DNA of 42,227 bases from Elusimicrobia bacterium RIFCSPLOWO2_02_FULL_39_32 (GCA_001800135.1 MGUU01000021.1:1-42227), one strand, 5' to 3'. Counted from the first letter of the stretch, positions 17,438 through 26,323 are shown. Notes: generated by a model from the letters alone, not told the origin. Made by a program: numbers and translations.

Positions 17438-18235
17438 ATGAAAAGATATTTTTTTGTCTGGTGGAAATTAGCGCAAATGGCTTTTCTCATGCAATTTGCC
17501 AATCGTTGGAGCTCTTTAGGATGGCTTGGCGGTAAAATTGTAAGGTTTGTTTTTTTTCTGGTTTTTATTACCGCAATCTTTAAGCATATTTCCACAGTAG
17601 CTGGCTACAATCTGCAAGAAGTGGCTCTTTTTTTTCTTACCTTCAATGTGGTGGATATTATTGCCCAGCTTTTTTTTAGGGGGCTCTATATGGTGGGGCG
17701 AGACATTCGGGAAGGGGACATGGATTTTTATCTGATTCAGCCGCTTAATCCGCTCTTTAGAATATCTTCCAACTTAATTGATTTTTTGGATTTCCTTACC
17801 CTTATTCCAGTTTTAATTCTTACAGGAATCCTTCTTCCAAAATTATTAGGACCGCTTTCTAATTTGGAACTTTTTTTACATATTCTTCTTTATCTTTGCC
17901 TTTGCTTAAATGGAGTGATCATTGCATTTTCCATTCATGTGCTAATCGCTTCTTTAACAGTGCGCACTCAACAAATGGAAACTACCATTTGGCTCTATAG
18001 AGATGTGGTCAGTTTGGGAAGGTTCCCAGTGGACGTATATAGCGAGGGACTGCGGTTCTTCCTAACTTTTGGTTTTCCAATCGCAGTGATGGTTTCTTAT
18101 CCTTCTAAGGCTCTTATTGGAATCTTAAGCTTAGAAAAAATAATTTTTGCTTTTGTTCTAGCGTTCTTTCTATCCATCTTAAGCCATCGGGTATGGAAAG
18201 CTTCCCTTAAACATTACTGCTCTGTTTCCAGCTAA
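17438..18235 (+). CDS. ABC-2 family transporter permease (PF06182-like)
   Basis: The 265-residue polytopic membrane protein has about six hydrophobic segments. The middle block REGDMDFYLIQPLNPLFR and the later GRFPVDVY pattern are typical of the ABC-2 permease family formerly called DUF990. These proteins form the membrane channel of an ABC exporter and need a partner permease and an ATPase. Neither is in this window, and both flanking genes are on the other strand, so the gene is an orphan here. There is only a weak upstream purine run (TTGGAG) before the ATG. The family is confident; the substrate is unknown. Confidence 0.75.
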   Translation: MKRYFFVWWKLAQMAFLMQFANRWSSLGWLGGKIVRFVFFLVFITAIFKHISTVAGYNLQEVALFFLTFNVVDIIAQLFFRGLYMVGRDIREGDMDFYLIQPLNPLFRISSNLIDFLDFLTLIPVLILTGILLPKLLGPLSNLELFLHILLYLCLCLNGVIIAFSIHVLIASLTVRTQQMETTIWLYRDVVSLGRFPVDVYSEGLRFFLTFGFPIAVMVSYPSKALIGILSLEKIIFAFVLAFFLSILSHRVWKASLKHYCSVSS

Positions 18236-18280
18236 CAAACGAAATAATAACAAAATATGACTTTTATGCATTATATTTAG

Positions 18281-18298
18281 TTTTAGTCTTGACTAAAA
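18281..18298. repeat. Short inverted repeat between the permease gene and lgt
   Basis: TTTTAGTC, a TT spacer and GACTAAAA form a perfect 8-bp inverted repeat between two convergent genes. The spacer is too short for a good hairpin and no T-run follows, so an operator-like site or a weak terminator are both possible. Confidence 0.3.
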
Positions 18299-18389
18299 TG
18301 CAAAATGGTTTCAAATTGTCCACAATCTTCGACATGAACAGAAGTCAAATAAGGTTTCTATTGTGCCTGCCGGATTATGGTTAGAAAAA

Positions 18390-19193
18390 TTAGATGCTTA
18401 ACGGTGTCTGTTTAGAATTAGATCGAAGAAAAAACTTTCTTAAAAAAAGAGCGCTTAAGAAAAGAAGAATAGAGAAATTCTGGCCTGGGGTAAGGTAAAA
18501 AAATTTTTCCTCATCCCCACGAAAAAAATCTATAAGGAATCTGCCTAAAGAATAAAAAATCAAGTACTGCAAAAAAAGCATGCCGTCTGCTAATTGTAAA
18601 ATTTTTTTCTTTAAACTTTTCCACCATAAAAAAGAACCCAGAAAAGATAAAAAAATAAATTCATAAATCTGTGCGGGGTGTAAAGTTACCCAAAGAGGGG
18701 CTAAGGATTGTGGATTGCTAAAGACTACTCCCCAAGCTTTATCCGTAGGCGCTCCGAAACAGCAACCGCCAGCAAAACATCCCAGCCTTCCCAAAGCATG
18801 GCCAAAACCAAAAGCAGGAGCGCACCAATCCAGCGCTTTTTTCCAAGGCAAAATATTTTTATTTTTTCTTTTCCAAACTAGAAACCCAAGGCTGGCTCCA
18901 AATAAACCGCCAAAAGAAACTAAACCGCCTTGCCAGACTTTGAATATTGAGAGCAGGTCTCCTGTAAATTCCTTAAAATGAGTGATGACATAAAAAAATC
19001 TTGCTCCTAAAATGCCGCTAACTAAAAGATAGAAAAAAAGTTCATACAAATTTTCTTTAATCTGAAGAGAACCAAAACCATCTTTTTTTGCAAAGTAAAG
19101 AGTCAACTCAAGAGCCAAAAAAGTTCCCAAAGCCACTAAAAGCCCATAAGTATGTAAAGTAAAAGGTCCAATGCTAAAAAGAATCGGAAACAT
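18390..19193 (-). CDS. lgt: Prolipoprotein diacylglyceryl transferase
   Basis: Lgt transfers diacylglycerol from phosphatidylglycerol to the lipobox cysteine of prolipoproteins in the inner membrane. The 267-residue protein has about seven membrane segments and the family blocks: GGLVSFGGLFG, GRLGCFAGGCCFG (with the essential arginine), LHPAQIYE, and the late GRFLIDFFRGDE (second essential arginine). The histidine seen in E. coli at GGMSFHGG is replaced, as in many non-proteobacterial Lgts. There is no Shine-Dalgarno sequence. A TAAAAT box ends six bases before the ATG, so initiation may be leaderless. The gene stands alone, convergent with the ABC-2 permease gene. Confidence 0.95.
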   Translation of the reverse strand: MFPILFSIGPFTLHTYGLLVALGTFLALELTLYFAKKDGFGSLQIKENLYELFFYLLVSGILGARFFYVITHFKEFTGDLLSIFKVWQGGLVSFGGLFGASLGFLVWKRKNKNILPWKKALDWCAPAFGFGHALGRLGCFAGGCCFGAPTDKAWGVVFSNPQSLAPLWVTLHPAQIYEFIFLSFLGSFLWWKSLKKKILQLADGMLFLQYLIFYSLGRFLIDFFRGDEEKFFYLTPGQNFSILLFLSALFLRKFFLRSNSKQTPLSI

Positions 19194-19336
19194 GGATAAA
19201 TTTTAAAACTTTTTTTAAAAAATATTTCAGAAATCGGAATGCGTAACCATTTTTGCCGAGCTCGCATTTTGCAACTCTTGGTTGATTATGTTGCCGATCG
19301 GATAATTTAGATTTGAAAGTATTTGTATTGCCATAA

Positions 19337-20188
19337 CTATGTATTGTTTCTATTGGGCAATGATTTGTTTTCTTTTATCATTAAACCTTTTGCGTTTTTA
19401 GAAATTATCACGCTTTCACCCGTTTGCTTCTCAATTTCAATCCTCGCTTTTTTTGCGGCTATACCACCCTTTCTGGCAACTTGCTTATTACTTTCTAGCC
19501 CATCTGGTTTTTTCTTTTTGGATATTTCTGTAGTTGAAGCTTCAGCAAGCATATTCAATACCAATTCAAGGTTAGTCATATTGTCTCTTAAATTTTCTTT
19601 TTTCAGTCCCTTAAATTTCTTGTAATCCCGTACGCTTTTATCAGCCCATGCTCTTGTAATTTCGTCTGTCAATATCGCATATTCAAGTCTTTCCTTCATG
19701 CCTCGTTCTTGCCATTCGTCGGTCAATTCTTTGCGTACCTCGATACTTTTCAGTCTTTGGTTTATCCATTCTTTTGAATAACCCTTTCGCAAATATGTTT
19801 TCATTGCTCTATCAAAAGCAAGCTCTGGATCTTCTGTCTCCTCTATTCGTTCATATCCAACTTTTGCCAGCCATAGCTTAAAGGGCTCTGCTTTGGGCGA
19901 AGGAATAGATTGGATGACTCTAAGTAAATCCTCTGTAGAAAAGCAATCTGTTTCCCTTTGTTTTCCGTCAGGAGCAAACATTTTTAACTGTACGATTTTT
20001 TCGTACACTTCACTTCCCTCATTTTTCAGCTTATTTTTCAGATCGCTCCAGTATCGTCTTGGAATAGTAGTATCGGTTAGGACATCAACAACATCAATGA
20101 TTGAAAAATACCAAATTTCTTTTTCTTCATCATAAAAACGGCGTACTTGCTTTTGATTAAATAAAATTATTGAATGCGTTTTTTTCAT
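19337..20188 (-). CDS. BRO-N/DinD-like DNA-damage-inducible protein
   Basis: The 283-residue protein begins with a BRO-N (phage antirepressor) domain. KQVRRFYDEEKEIWYFSIIDV and the ST-EDLLRVIQSIPSPKAEPFKLWLAKVG block match the Bro-N core. The rest follows E. coli DinD: ELTDEWQERG, YAILTDEITRAWADKS, FKGLKKENLRDNMTNLELVL, LAEASTTEI and a C-terminal ARKGGIAAKKAR-like basic part. DinD interacts with RecA and is SOS-induced in E. coli; the chromosomal role elsewhere is unclear. No phage or integrase gene is near, so it is a single cargo gene between lgt and hopanoid genes. No clear binding site for a repressor is seen upstream. Confidence 0.85.
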   Translation of the reverse strand: MKKTHSIILFNQKQVRRFYDEEKEIWYFSIIDVVDVLTDTTIPRRYWSDLKNKLKNEGSEVYEKIVQLKMFAPDGKQRETDCFSTEDLLRVIQSIPSPKAEPFKLWLAKVGYERIEETEDPELAFDRAMKTYLRKGYSKEWINQRLKSIEVRKELTDEWQERGMKERLEYAILTDEITRAWADKSVRDYKKFKGLKKENLRDNMTNLELVLNMLAEASTTEISKKKKPDGLESNKQVARKGGIAAKKARIEIEKQTGESVIISKNAKGLMIKENKSLPNRNNT

Positions 20189-20295
20189 AATGAACTATTT
20201 ATAATTCGTCCATCCCTAATGCGAGCATTCTCTAGAGTAAAAAAGTATTGCCAAAATGTTTGGAAAAATAATTATCATTACGCGCTTCTAAATTG

Positions 20296-21390
20296 TTAAG
20301 CAGTTTTAGCTGCTTCTTTTATTGAGGAAGGGTTTTTTAAAGCAACAGGCGGAAGATTAGTTGGTTGAGGAGAAACGCCATACCTCCAACCCATGGCAGA
20401 TTTTAAAGCTTGTAAAGGATGATCAAATACGTCATTGACTGCGGATGGTTCAAACCCCACATGGACCATGCAATTAGCGCATTTAGGATTCCCGGATTTG
20501 TGACCATATTTTTTCCAATCTGTGGTTTCTATAAGTTCTTTATAAGTAACGGCATAACCGTCGTCTGCCATTAAATAACAGGGTTTTTGCCAGCCAAAAA
20601 TATTGCGCAAAGGGTTGCCCCAAGCTGTGCAGTCGTAATCCTTTTTACCTTCAAGAAACTCTATATAAAAAGAGCTATGGTTAAAAGGCCATTTTTTCTC
20701 TTTCCAGCCTTCTAACGCCTTGCTAAACCAAGCTTTGGTTTGTTCTCTCTTTAAAAAAATATCCTGTTGCGGAGCTTTTTCATAAGAATAGCCGGGTGAA
20801 ATCATCATTCCATCCACGCCTAACTCTTTTGCTGTGTCAAAAAATTCGCGAAACTCTTCTACATCTTCGCCATTAAAAATCGTGGTATTAGTCATCGCAC
20901 AAAAACCTTTGGATTTAGCTAGTTTTATAGCGCGAACCGCTATTTTATACACGCCCTCTTTACAGACCATGCGGTCATGTGTTTTCTCTAACCCATCTAA
21001 ATGAATGCTGAAAATTAAATAAGGGGAGGGTTTAAAACGATGAATGTTTTGTTCCAGCAAAATTGCATTGGTGCAGAGATAAACGAATTTTTTTCTCTGA
21101 ATAAGTCCTTCTACAATTTTATCAATCTCTGCATGGGCCAAAGGCTCCCCTCCTGCAATGGAGACAATAGGAGCGCCGCATTCTTCCGCAGACTGCCAGC
21201 ATTCTTCAGGACTTAAACGTTTGCGTAAAATATCTGTAGGATACTGAATTTTACCGCAACCAGCGCATTCCAAATTGCAAGCAAAAAGCGGTTCCAGCAT
21301 CATCACTAAAGGATATTTTCGCCTGCCAATTAATTTTTGTTTCAGGAGATAACCTCCCATGGCTACTTTCATTCTTAAGGGAACACCCAT
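20296..21390 (-). CDS. hpnH: Adenosyl-hopene transferase, radical SAM
   Basis: HpnH joins a 5'-deoxyadenosyl radical to diploptene to give adenosylhopane, the first step to C35 extended hopanoids. The radical SAM cysteines are C38, C42 and C45 in [29 protein letters not shown] at the start and the [10 protein letters not shown] block are family signatures. [13 protein letters not shown] near the C-terminus carries auxiliary cysteines. The length of 364 is normal. The start agrees with homologues, and AAGGAG lies 13 bases upstream, a long spacing. It follows squalene-hopene cyclase by 89 bases on the same strand, so the pair is probably one transcript. Confidence 0.95.
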   Translation of the reverse strand: MGVPLRMKVAMGGYLLKQKLIGRRKYPLVMMLEPLFACNLECAGCGKIQYPTDILRKRLSPEECWQSAEECGAPIVSIAGGEPLAHAEIDKIVEGLIQRKKFVYLCTNAILLEQNIHRFKPSPYLIFSIHLDGLEKTHDRMVCKEGVYKIAVRAIKLAKSKGFCAMTNTTIFNGEDVEEFREFFDTAKELGVDGMMISPGYSYEKAPQQDIFLKREQTKAWFSKALEGWKEKKWPFNHSSFYIEFLEGKKDYDCTAWGNPLRNIFGWQKPCYLMADDGYAVTYKELIETTDWKKYGHKSGNPKCANCMVHVGFEPSAVNDVFDHPLQALKSAMGWRYGVSPQPTNLPPVALKNPSSIKEAAKTA

Positions 21391-21479
21391 TGTTTTAAAT
21401 TATCTCCTTTATAAATTTTCTAACCGAAACTTAAAATAGAAAAACATCGCAGCCCATAATCATATTGTAAAATTCAGGG

Positions 21480-23714
21480 TTAGGAAAGATGAACCTTGTT
21501 CACCAGCTCTCTGGTTGTATAATATTTTTCCCATCCGCCAGTTGCGATCATCTTAGTTTTGTAAGTGGCTAAAGCTAAAAGAGGAAAATAATCTCTATAA
21601 AGAGTATATTCCAAATAAAAAACTTTAGGAAAACCAGTGCCTGTAAATTCCTCTTCATCCCAAGTTCCATTCATTTTTTGAGTGATGGTCAGACAATGAA
21701 TCGCTTTTTCCAGGCTCGGATCGTGCAGCATGCCGCAAGCTAATAAGCCCATTGCCCCCCAGGCTGTTTGCGAGGGAGTGGAAGGCCCTTTCCCCTTACG
21801 AGAACGATCCTCATAAGTATCGCATCGTTCTCCCCAGCCGCCGTCTAAGTTCTGCATCGCTTTTAACCAATGCGCTGCTTTCTGCACATAAGGTGAACGC
21901 ATGTCTTCGCCTATTGCAGCCAATCCCCGCAAGACCTGCCAAGTTCCATAAATATAATTAACTCCCCATCTGCCGTACCAGGAACCATCAGGCTCTTGTT
22001 CTTTTTTAATAAATTCTAATGCCTTTTGCACGCAGGGATAAGATTTATCATAACCCACATACCCTAAAAGTTCTAACACCCTGCCTGTAATATCCACGCT
22101 AGGTGGATCAATCATTGCATTATGATCCGCAAAAGGAATTTTCTCAAAAATAAATTTGATGTTATCTCGATCAAACGCTGCCCAGCCGCCATTAGAACAC
22201 TGCATGGAAAGCATCCAATTTAAACCGCGCAAATAAGCCTTTTCTCTCTCTTGCGCCAGTTCATAGTCTGTTAAATGAACTAATCTTAGAGCTAAAAGCA
22301 CCATGGCTGTATCATCCACATCCGGATAAAAAGCATTATTAAATTCAAAAGCCCATCCTCCGGGTTTTGTGGTTGGATTCTTAAATCTCCAATCCCCTTC
22401 CCGATCCACCTCTTTTTCAATCAGCCAATTGGTAGCTTTGACTAAAGCAGGATGATCTCTTCGCAAGCCAGATTCCGCAAGCGCAATTAGAGAAAGAGCT
22501 GTATCCCAAATAGGAGCCAAACAGGGCTGCATTTCTAGACTATTTTCTTTAGAATGAACAATTTCATACTCTTCTAAAGCTTTAAGCTGGCCTTGCACAT
22601 AAGGATGATCTTCAGAATAACCTAAACTCTCTAATGCCATAATGGCATTGACAATGGGCGGAAAAATAGCGGCTAAACCATCAGAGTCCTGAAAATGTTC
22701 AATCATCCATTTTTTTGCCAAACCTAAAGACCAAGTTCTAAAAAAATGAGGACCTCGTCCTTCCATGACTTTAAAAAAACTATCCCATTTCAAGAAAAAT
22801 TTTCTCCAGGAAAAATAACCCTCATCCACTGGAGCGAGCTTGCCTACTGCTGTCCAACGCGGTTTGCCCGGTTCAAAAAGCTCATCTAACTGAGCATAAG
22901 AAGGAAGTTTTTTTTCTGGTTTCATGGCCCAGACAATAGAAAGTGGAATTACAATGCCTCTTGTCCAAGAAGACATCTCATAAATATTAAAATAAAACCA
23001 TTTGGGAAAAAGCATCAGTTCAGGAGGAATTGCAGGCACGCCCTTCCAGTCATAAATTCCAAAAAGCGCCATATAAAATTTAGAATAAGAATTCACCTTA
23101 TGAATGCCGCCTAACTCAGCTATTCTTTTTCTTGCCTTATGCATATAAGGCGCATCTTGCGAATGACCTGCAATTTTTAATGCCCAGTAAGCTTTAACTG
23201 TGGCTGAGATTTCTGCCGGGCCATTTCTATAAATATTCCAGCCCCCGCAAGCCAATTGTTCTGAAAGGATATAATTGCTAAGCTTTTGGATTTTTTCTTT
23301 CTTTTTTTCCAGCCAGCCCATATAAGCATATAGGGTAATGGTATCGGATTCTAAAGTGGTGTCTGCTCTAAGAGGAACAGCCCAAAAGCCAGATTCAGGA
23401 TCCTGTTTTCTTAATAAAGCTTCCTGAGCCCTTAAAATAACATGGTCTAGATGGTCCTCTGAATCTAAATAAGTAAAAGAGCCATTCCCATTGCCATTCT
23501 CAGCAGGGTGGACTTTATCATTGCCGCCATTGCCATGTTTAAAAAGGTTTTCCCAATTTTTAGGTTTTACAAAAAGGTTGGAACGAGAAAAGGCGGGAAT
23601 TAAACGTGAAGCATTCCTTTCTAAAAGATCAGACTGGACATAAAAAACAATCTCTTCAACCAATTTTCTAATCAGTTGAGCCTTATCAGGTTTAGACCTC
23701 TGTTCTTTAAGCAT
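21480..23714 (-). CDS. shc: Squalene-hopene cyclase
   Basis: The enzyme cyclises squalene to hopene and diplopterol at the membrane. The catalytic DxDDTA motif is present as DVDDTA near residue 465. QW repeats are visible, including GSWYGRWGVNYIYGTW and LDGGWGERCDTYED. The cyclase core starts near residue 80. The first ~80 residues with a Gly/Asn-rich spacer make this 744-residue protein longer than the usual 630-720. The C-terminal GTGFPKVFYLEYTLYRDYFP is typical. A near-consensus promoter leaves only about five bases of leader, and there is no Shine-Dalgarno. It is followed by hpnH. Confidence 0.97.
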   Translation of the reverse strand: MLKEQRSKPDKAQLIRKLVEEIVFYVQSDLLERNASRLIPAFSRSNLFVKPKNWENLFKHGNGGNDKVHPAENGNGNGSFTYLDSEDHLDHVILRAQEALLRKQDPESGFWAVPLRADTTLESDTITLYAYMGWLEKKKEKIQKLSNYILSEQLACGGWNIYRNGPAEISATVKAYWALKIAGHSQDAPYMHKARKRIAELGGIHKVNSYSKFYMALFGIYDWKGVPAIPPELMLFPKWFYFNIYEMSSWTRGIVIPLSIVWAMKPEKKLPSYAQLDELFEPGKPRWTAVGKLAPVDEGYFSWRKFFLKWDSFFKVMEGRGPHFFRTWSLGLAKKWMIEHFQDSDGLAAIFPPIVNAIMALESLGYSEDHPYVQGQLKALEEYEIVHSKENSLEMQPCLAPIWDTALSLIALAESGLRRDHPALVKATNWLIEKEVDREGDWRFKNPTTKPGGWAFEFNNAFYPDVDDTAMVLLALRLVHLTDYELAQEREKAYLRGLNWMLSMQCSNGGWAAFDRDNIKFIFEKIPFADHNAMIDPPSVDITGRVLELLGYVGYDKSYPCVQKALEFIKKEQEPDGSWYGRWGVNYIYGTWQVLRGLAAIGEDMRSPYVQKAAHWLKAMQNLDGGWGERCDTYEDRSRKGKGPSTPSQTAWGAMGLLACGMLHDPSLEKAIHCLTITQKMNGTWDEEEFTGTGFPKVFYLEYTLYRDYFPLLALATYKTKMIATGGWEKYYTTRELVNKVHLS

Positions 23715-23725
23715 AGTTGTTGACT

Positions 23726-23755
23726 ATTTTAAGAAAATCTAACTCAATCTGTCAA
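23726..23755 (-). promoter_or_regulatory. Promoter of shc-hpnH
   Basis: A perfect TTGACA (23750-23755, minus strand), an 18-base spacer and TAAAAT (23726-23731). The expected start of transcription is near 23719, only about five bases before the shc ATG. Confidence 0.7.
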
Positions 23756-23794
23756 GAAAAATTAGCGTATTTTCGAAGTTCAAATGGAGATTAC

Positions 23795-23812
23795 CCCTCT
23801 TTTTAAAGAGGG
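23795..23812. terminator. Hairpin downstream of tmRNA
   Basis: CCCTCTTT and AAAGAGGG form a perfect 8-base inverted repeat 30 bases past the tmRNA 3' end. No long T-run follows on either strand, so it may be a weak terminator or a processing or stability element. Confidence 0.4.
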
Positions 23813-23841
23813 TTTAACGCTTCTCTAATCTCCTAAAAGAT

Positions 23842-24192
23842 TGGTGGAGGTGACGGGAATTGCACCCGTGTCCAAGAATTTGACATCAAAGCCACTACAG
23901 GTTTAGTTTAGAGTTGTTCTCGTAAACAGGTTGTCTCTAAACTGAACCACCTGTTCACAAGCCCTGTTATTTTCTGGCCCTACTCCGACAAGGCAAGCAG
24001 AGTAGAACGAGCCTGCTTTCGACGTTCCATCCCTAATAGCAGGTGTCTTAAGGGGAACGCTACTGCTAATTAAGCAGCAAGTGCCAATTGTTCGTTGGCT
24101 TGTTTGTTTTGGCCGATTAGTAACGGAGCCTTCGGCCAACTCCGACCTGCGACTTAGATGAACAAGATCCCTGTCGAACCTAATTCACCCCC
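23842..24192 (-). ncRNA. ssrA: Transfer-messenger RNA
   Basis: tmRNA rescues stalled ribosomes and tags the unfinished protein. The 5' end GGGGGTG pairs with CACCTCC before the encoded ACCA, giving the alanyl acceptor stem. The T-arm GACACGGGTGCAATTCCCGTC is canonical apart from length, and the 5' side has GGTTCGACAGGGAT. The reading frame runs from GGC at 24112-24114 to TAA at 24070-24072 and encodes GQNKQANEQLALAA, ending in the usual LALAA degradation signal. The base string before the resume codon (TAATC) resembles E. coli TAGTC. Length is 351, normal for one-piece tmRNA. Open frames crossing it are not genes. Confidence 0.97.
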
Positions 24193-24198
24193 AAAAAT

Positions 24199-24227
24199 AT
24201 AATAATTAGATTATCTCTTATCTTTGA
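24199..24227 (-). promoter_or_regulatory. Possible tmRNA promoter
   Basis: TATTAT on the minus strand (24199-24204) lies exactly seven bases before the mature 5' end at 24192. The -35 region (TCAAAG) is weak and overlaps the end of tadA. Confidence 0.35.
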
Positions 24228-24669
24228 AAAAATCTTGCAAAAGTTTAGCTGAATCTTTTTCCAAAATGCCGCCTTCACATTGAAAATGATGATTAAACTG
24301 CTTTATCTGAGAGAGGTTGACCACTGAACCGCAGGCGCCGGATTTTATGTCCCAACAACCAAAAATCACTTTCTTAATTCTAGACCAGATGAGAGCGCCC
24401 GCGCACAGTGCGCATGGTTCTACAGTAACATAAAGAATTGTACCAGTAAGACGCACATTTTTCAAGCGTTTTGATGCTCGTCTTAAACAAAGGATTTCAG
24501 CATGAGCGGTCGGATCATTTTTAGCAATTGTAAGATTATGTGCAGAAGCTATTTTTTTATTATTCTTGACTAAAACCGCCCCAATTGGAACTTCCCCTTT
24601 AATCCCGGCTTTTTTAGCCTCTTCTAAAGCCTGTTGCATCCAAAAACAATCTTGAGCCATTCCTGACAT
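24211..24669 (-). CDS. tadA: tRNA-specific adenosine deaminase
   Basis: TadA converts A34 to inosine in tRNA-Arg(ACG), allowing decoding of CGN codons. The 152-residue protein has the deaminase zinc site: HAE (H56, catalytic E58) and PCALC (C86, C89). AHNLTIAKNDPT before it and the SGACGSVVNL segment after it are typical of TadA rather than other cytidine/guanine deaminases. The start at MSGMAQ is supported by GAGGTG seven bases upstream; the later ATG lacks one. It lies 18 bases before tmRNA and 68 after thiO on the same strand. Confidence 0.95.
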   Translation of the reverse strand: MSGMAQDCFWMQQALEEAKKAGIKGEVPIGAVLVKNNKKIASAHNLTIAKNDPTAHAEILCLRRASKRLKNVRLTGTILYVTVEPCALCAGALIWSRIKKVIFGCWDIKSGACGSVVNLSQIKQFNHHFQCEGGILEKDSAKLLQDFFKDKR

Positions 24670-24737
24670 TAAAACACCTCTATATTTTTCTGCTACCCCA
24701 AAAGAGTTGGGTTAGGAACGGAATTGCACTAGGCTTA

Positions 24738-25916
24738 TCAGGCAATGGCTTTTGATTGAAGAAATCTTTGAGGACTAAAAGCTTCCGGTTCTTTGGAATT
24801 TTTTAAAAAAATATCCGCAAAAATTTTACCGGTAATAGGGGATAGCAAAATTCCATTGCGGAAATGACCGGATGCAACGTAAATATTTTTATAACCCGGA
24901 ACCAAACCGATCACAGGCTTTCCATCCGGGCTTTTTGGACGTAACCCCGCCCAAAACCCTTTAAAGGGAAAATGAGAGCTGTCTGGAAAAACTTTACAAA
25001 TATATTCAGCCATAAGTTCTGTAGCTTCTTTGTCTTCAGATTTATCAAAACCTCGGTCCATTGCAGTAGCGCCAACAATTAAATGACCATCTTTTTTAGG
25101 AACTGCATAACAGACAATCTGTTGGGGATTCTCAATCTCCCCCAAATAGATGGGAGTGTTCCACTGGTTTTTCTCAATCCAGCTAGGACTCATCTGAAAA
25201 ATAAGAATTTGACCTTTTATAGGATTTACAGGCGCTAAACCATTTAATAAATGTCCGGTCCATGCGCCTGCGGCTATAACAAATTTTTCCGCGCTAAATT
25301 TAGAAAGGTTAGTCTCTATAAAATTTAAGCCCGGCTCTTTTAAAGGTATCCGCTCAAAATTTTCTTCTTCAAAAAATTCAACTCCAAGCTTTTTAGCAGC
25401 CTCGGAAAAGGCTAGGGTTAAACGGCTGGAAGAAACCTGCCCGTCTTCAGGAACAAAAAAACCTCCATGAAGATCAGGGCTGAGAAAAGGAAATTTCTTT
25501 AAAACTTCTTCTTTTGAAAGCCAGACGCTTTCAAGACCCATTTTTTTCTGTTCTTGCATGCGATTTTTTAACTCTGTCTCTTGTTTCGCATTAAACGCAA
25601 CCGAACATATCCCGCTTTTTATATATTCTATATCCACTCCGGAAATCTCTTTTAATTCCTGGGAAAGCGCAGGAAAACAATTGCGGCTGGCTATTGCTAA
25701 TTCTAAAAAAGAGCCTTGAGATTCAGCTTCAATCTGAGCTGCCAGCATCCCTGCCGCGCCAGAAGAAGCCTCTTCGCCTATGGTAGTTCTGTCAATCACC
25801 CCAACTTTTAATTTTCCCTTAGACTCTTTTGCTAAATAATAGGCGATAGAGCAGCCAATCACCCCAGCTCCCACTATCACCACATCAAAATGTTTTTCGT
25901 AAGAATAATTGCTCAT
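24738..25916 (-). CDS. thiO: Glycine oxidase ThiO-like FAD enzyme
   Basis: ThiO oxidises glycine to iminoacetate for the thiazole part of thiamine. The 392-residue protein has an FAD-binding GAGVIGCSIAYYL near residue 16, then GEEASSGAAGMLAAQ, the mark of ThiO within the D-amino-acid oxidase family. The C-terminal WAGLRPKSPDGKPVIG and ASGHFRNGILLSPITG are also ThiO-like. Its ATG overlaps the TGA of the upstream 136-residue gene (ATGA), so the two are translationally coupled. No other thiamine gene is in the window, so the assay substrate could be another amino acid. Confidence 0.88.
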   Translation of the reverse strand: MSNYSYEKHFDVVIVGAGVIGCSIAYYLAKESKGKLKVGVIDRTTIGEEASSGAAGMLAAQIEAESQGSFLELAIASRNCFPALSQELKEISGVDIEYIKSGICSVAFNAKQETELKNRMQEQKKMGLESVWLSKEEVLKKFPFLSPDLHGGFFVPEDGQVSSSRLTLAFSEAAKKLGVEFFEEENFERIPLKEPGLNFIETNLSKFSAEKFVIAAGAWTGHLLNGLAPVNPIKGQILIFQMSPSWIEKNQWNTPIYLGEIENPQQIVCYAVPKKDGHLIVGATAMDRGFDKSEDKEATELMAEYICKVFPDSSHFPFKGFWAGLRPKSPDGKPVIGLVPGYKNIYVASGHFRNGILLSPITGKIFADIFLKNSKEPEAFSPQRFLQSKAIA

Positions 25917-26323
25917 ATGGAAGGATTGATGACTAAAATCGAATTCATCTCTTTACATTCCCCTGCCCAAGGCGCTGTAAGTTCTAAAGCATCTGTTTCA
26001 TCTGGAAAATCTTTAAGCCTTCTTAAAATAGAAAGATCAGTTAATCCTCCAAAAACAAAAAGCATAGTCTCTGCTTTTTGAGGAGATTGAATGGCAGAAA
26101 TTTTACAGTTTAATTGATCCAGAAACTTTTTTTCGTTTCCAATATAAAGGATTTTTTTATTTTCAATTTCACATTCCATCCGTAACATACCGCACATTTT
26201 TTCTAAATTGGAAAGCGCTGGCAGGATTCTATCTTCCCACATTCCTAAAGTGATTGGAACAACAGCTTCAATTTTAAAGCGTTCTATAATCTTTTGGCTA
26301 AAAAAACTGAAATTTAAGTCCAC
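25913..26323 (-). CDS. Unknown protein between ndk and thiO
   Basis: I do not recognise this 136-residue protein. It looks soluble: alternating strands and helices, four cysteines, no signal peptide and no obvious catalytic motif. It begins MDLNFSFFSQ and ends SILVINPSI. Its start overlaps the end of ndk by 10 bases and its stop overlaps the thiO start (ATGA). It is therefore the middle gene of a tightly coupled operon and very likely translated. A partner or regulatory role for ThiO is possible but not shown. Confidence 0.75.
   Translation of the reverse strand: MDLNFSFFSQKIIERFKIEAVVPITLGMWEDRILPALSNLEKMCGMLRMECEIENKKILYIGNEKKFLDQLNCKISAIQSPQKAETMLFVFGGLTDLSILRRLKDFPDETDALELTAPWAGECKEMNSILVINPSI

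Noticed and set aside
18300-18389. A short plus-strand frame ending KVSIVPAGLWLEKLDA and a stop
   Set aside because: It looks somewhat protein-like and might be a gene remnant, but it has no start, an in-frame stop just upstream, and no family I can name.
19194-19336. Non-coding stretch between lgt and the BRO/DinD gene
   Set aside because: I checked both strands for gene relics, tRNAs and hairpins and saw nothing convincing apart from the TAAAAT box before lgt.
23903-24139. A 78-codon frame on the minus strand
   Set aside because: It lies wholly inside tmRNA in a frame other than the tag; the RNA structure explains the sequence.
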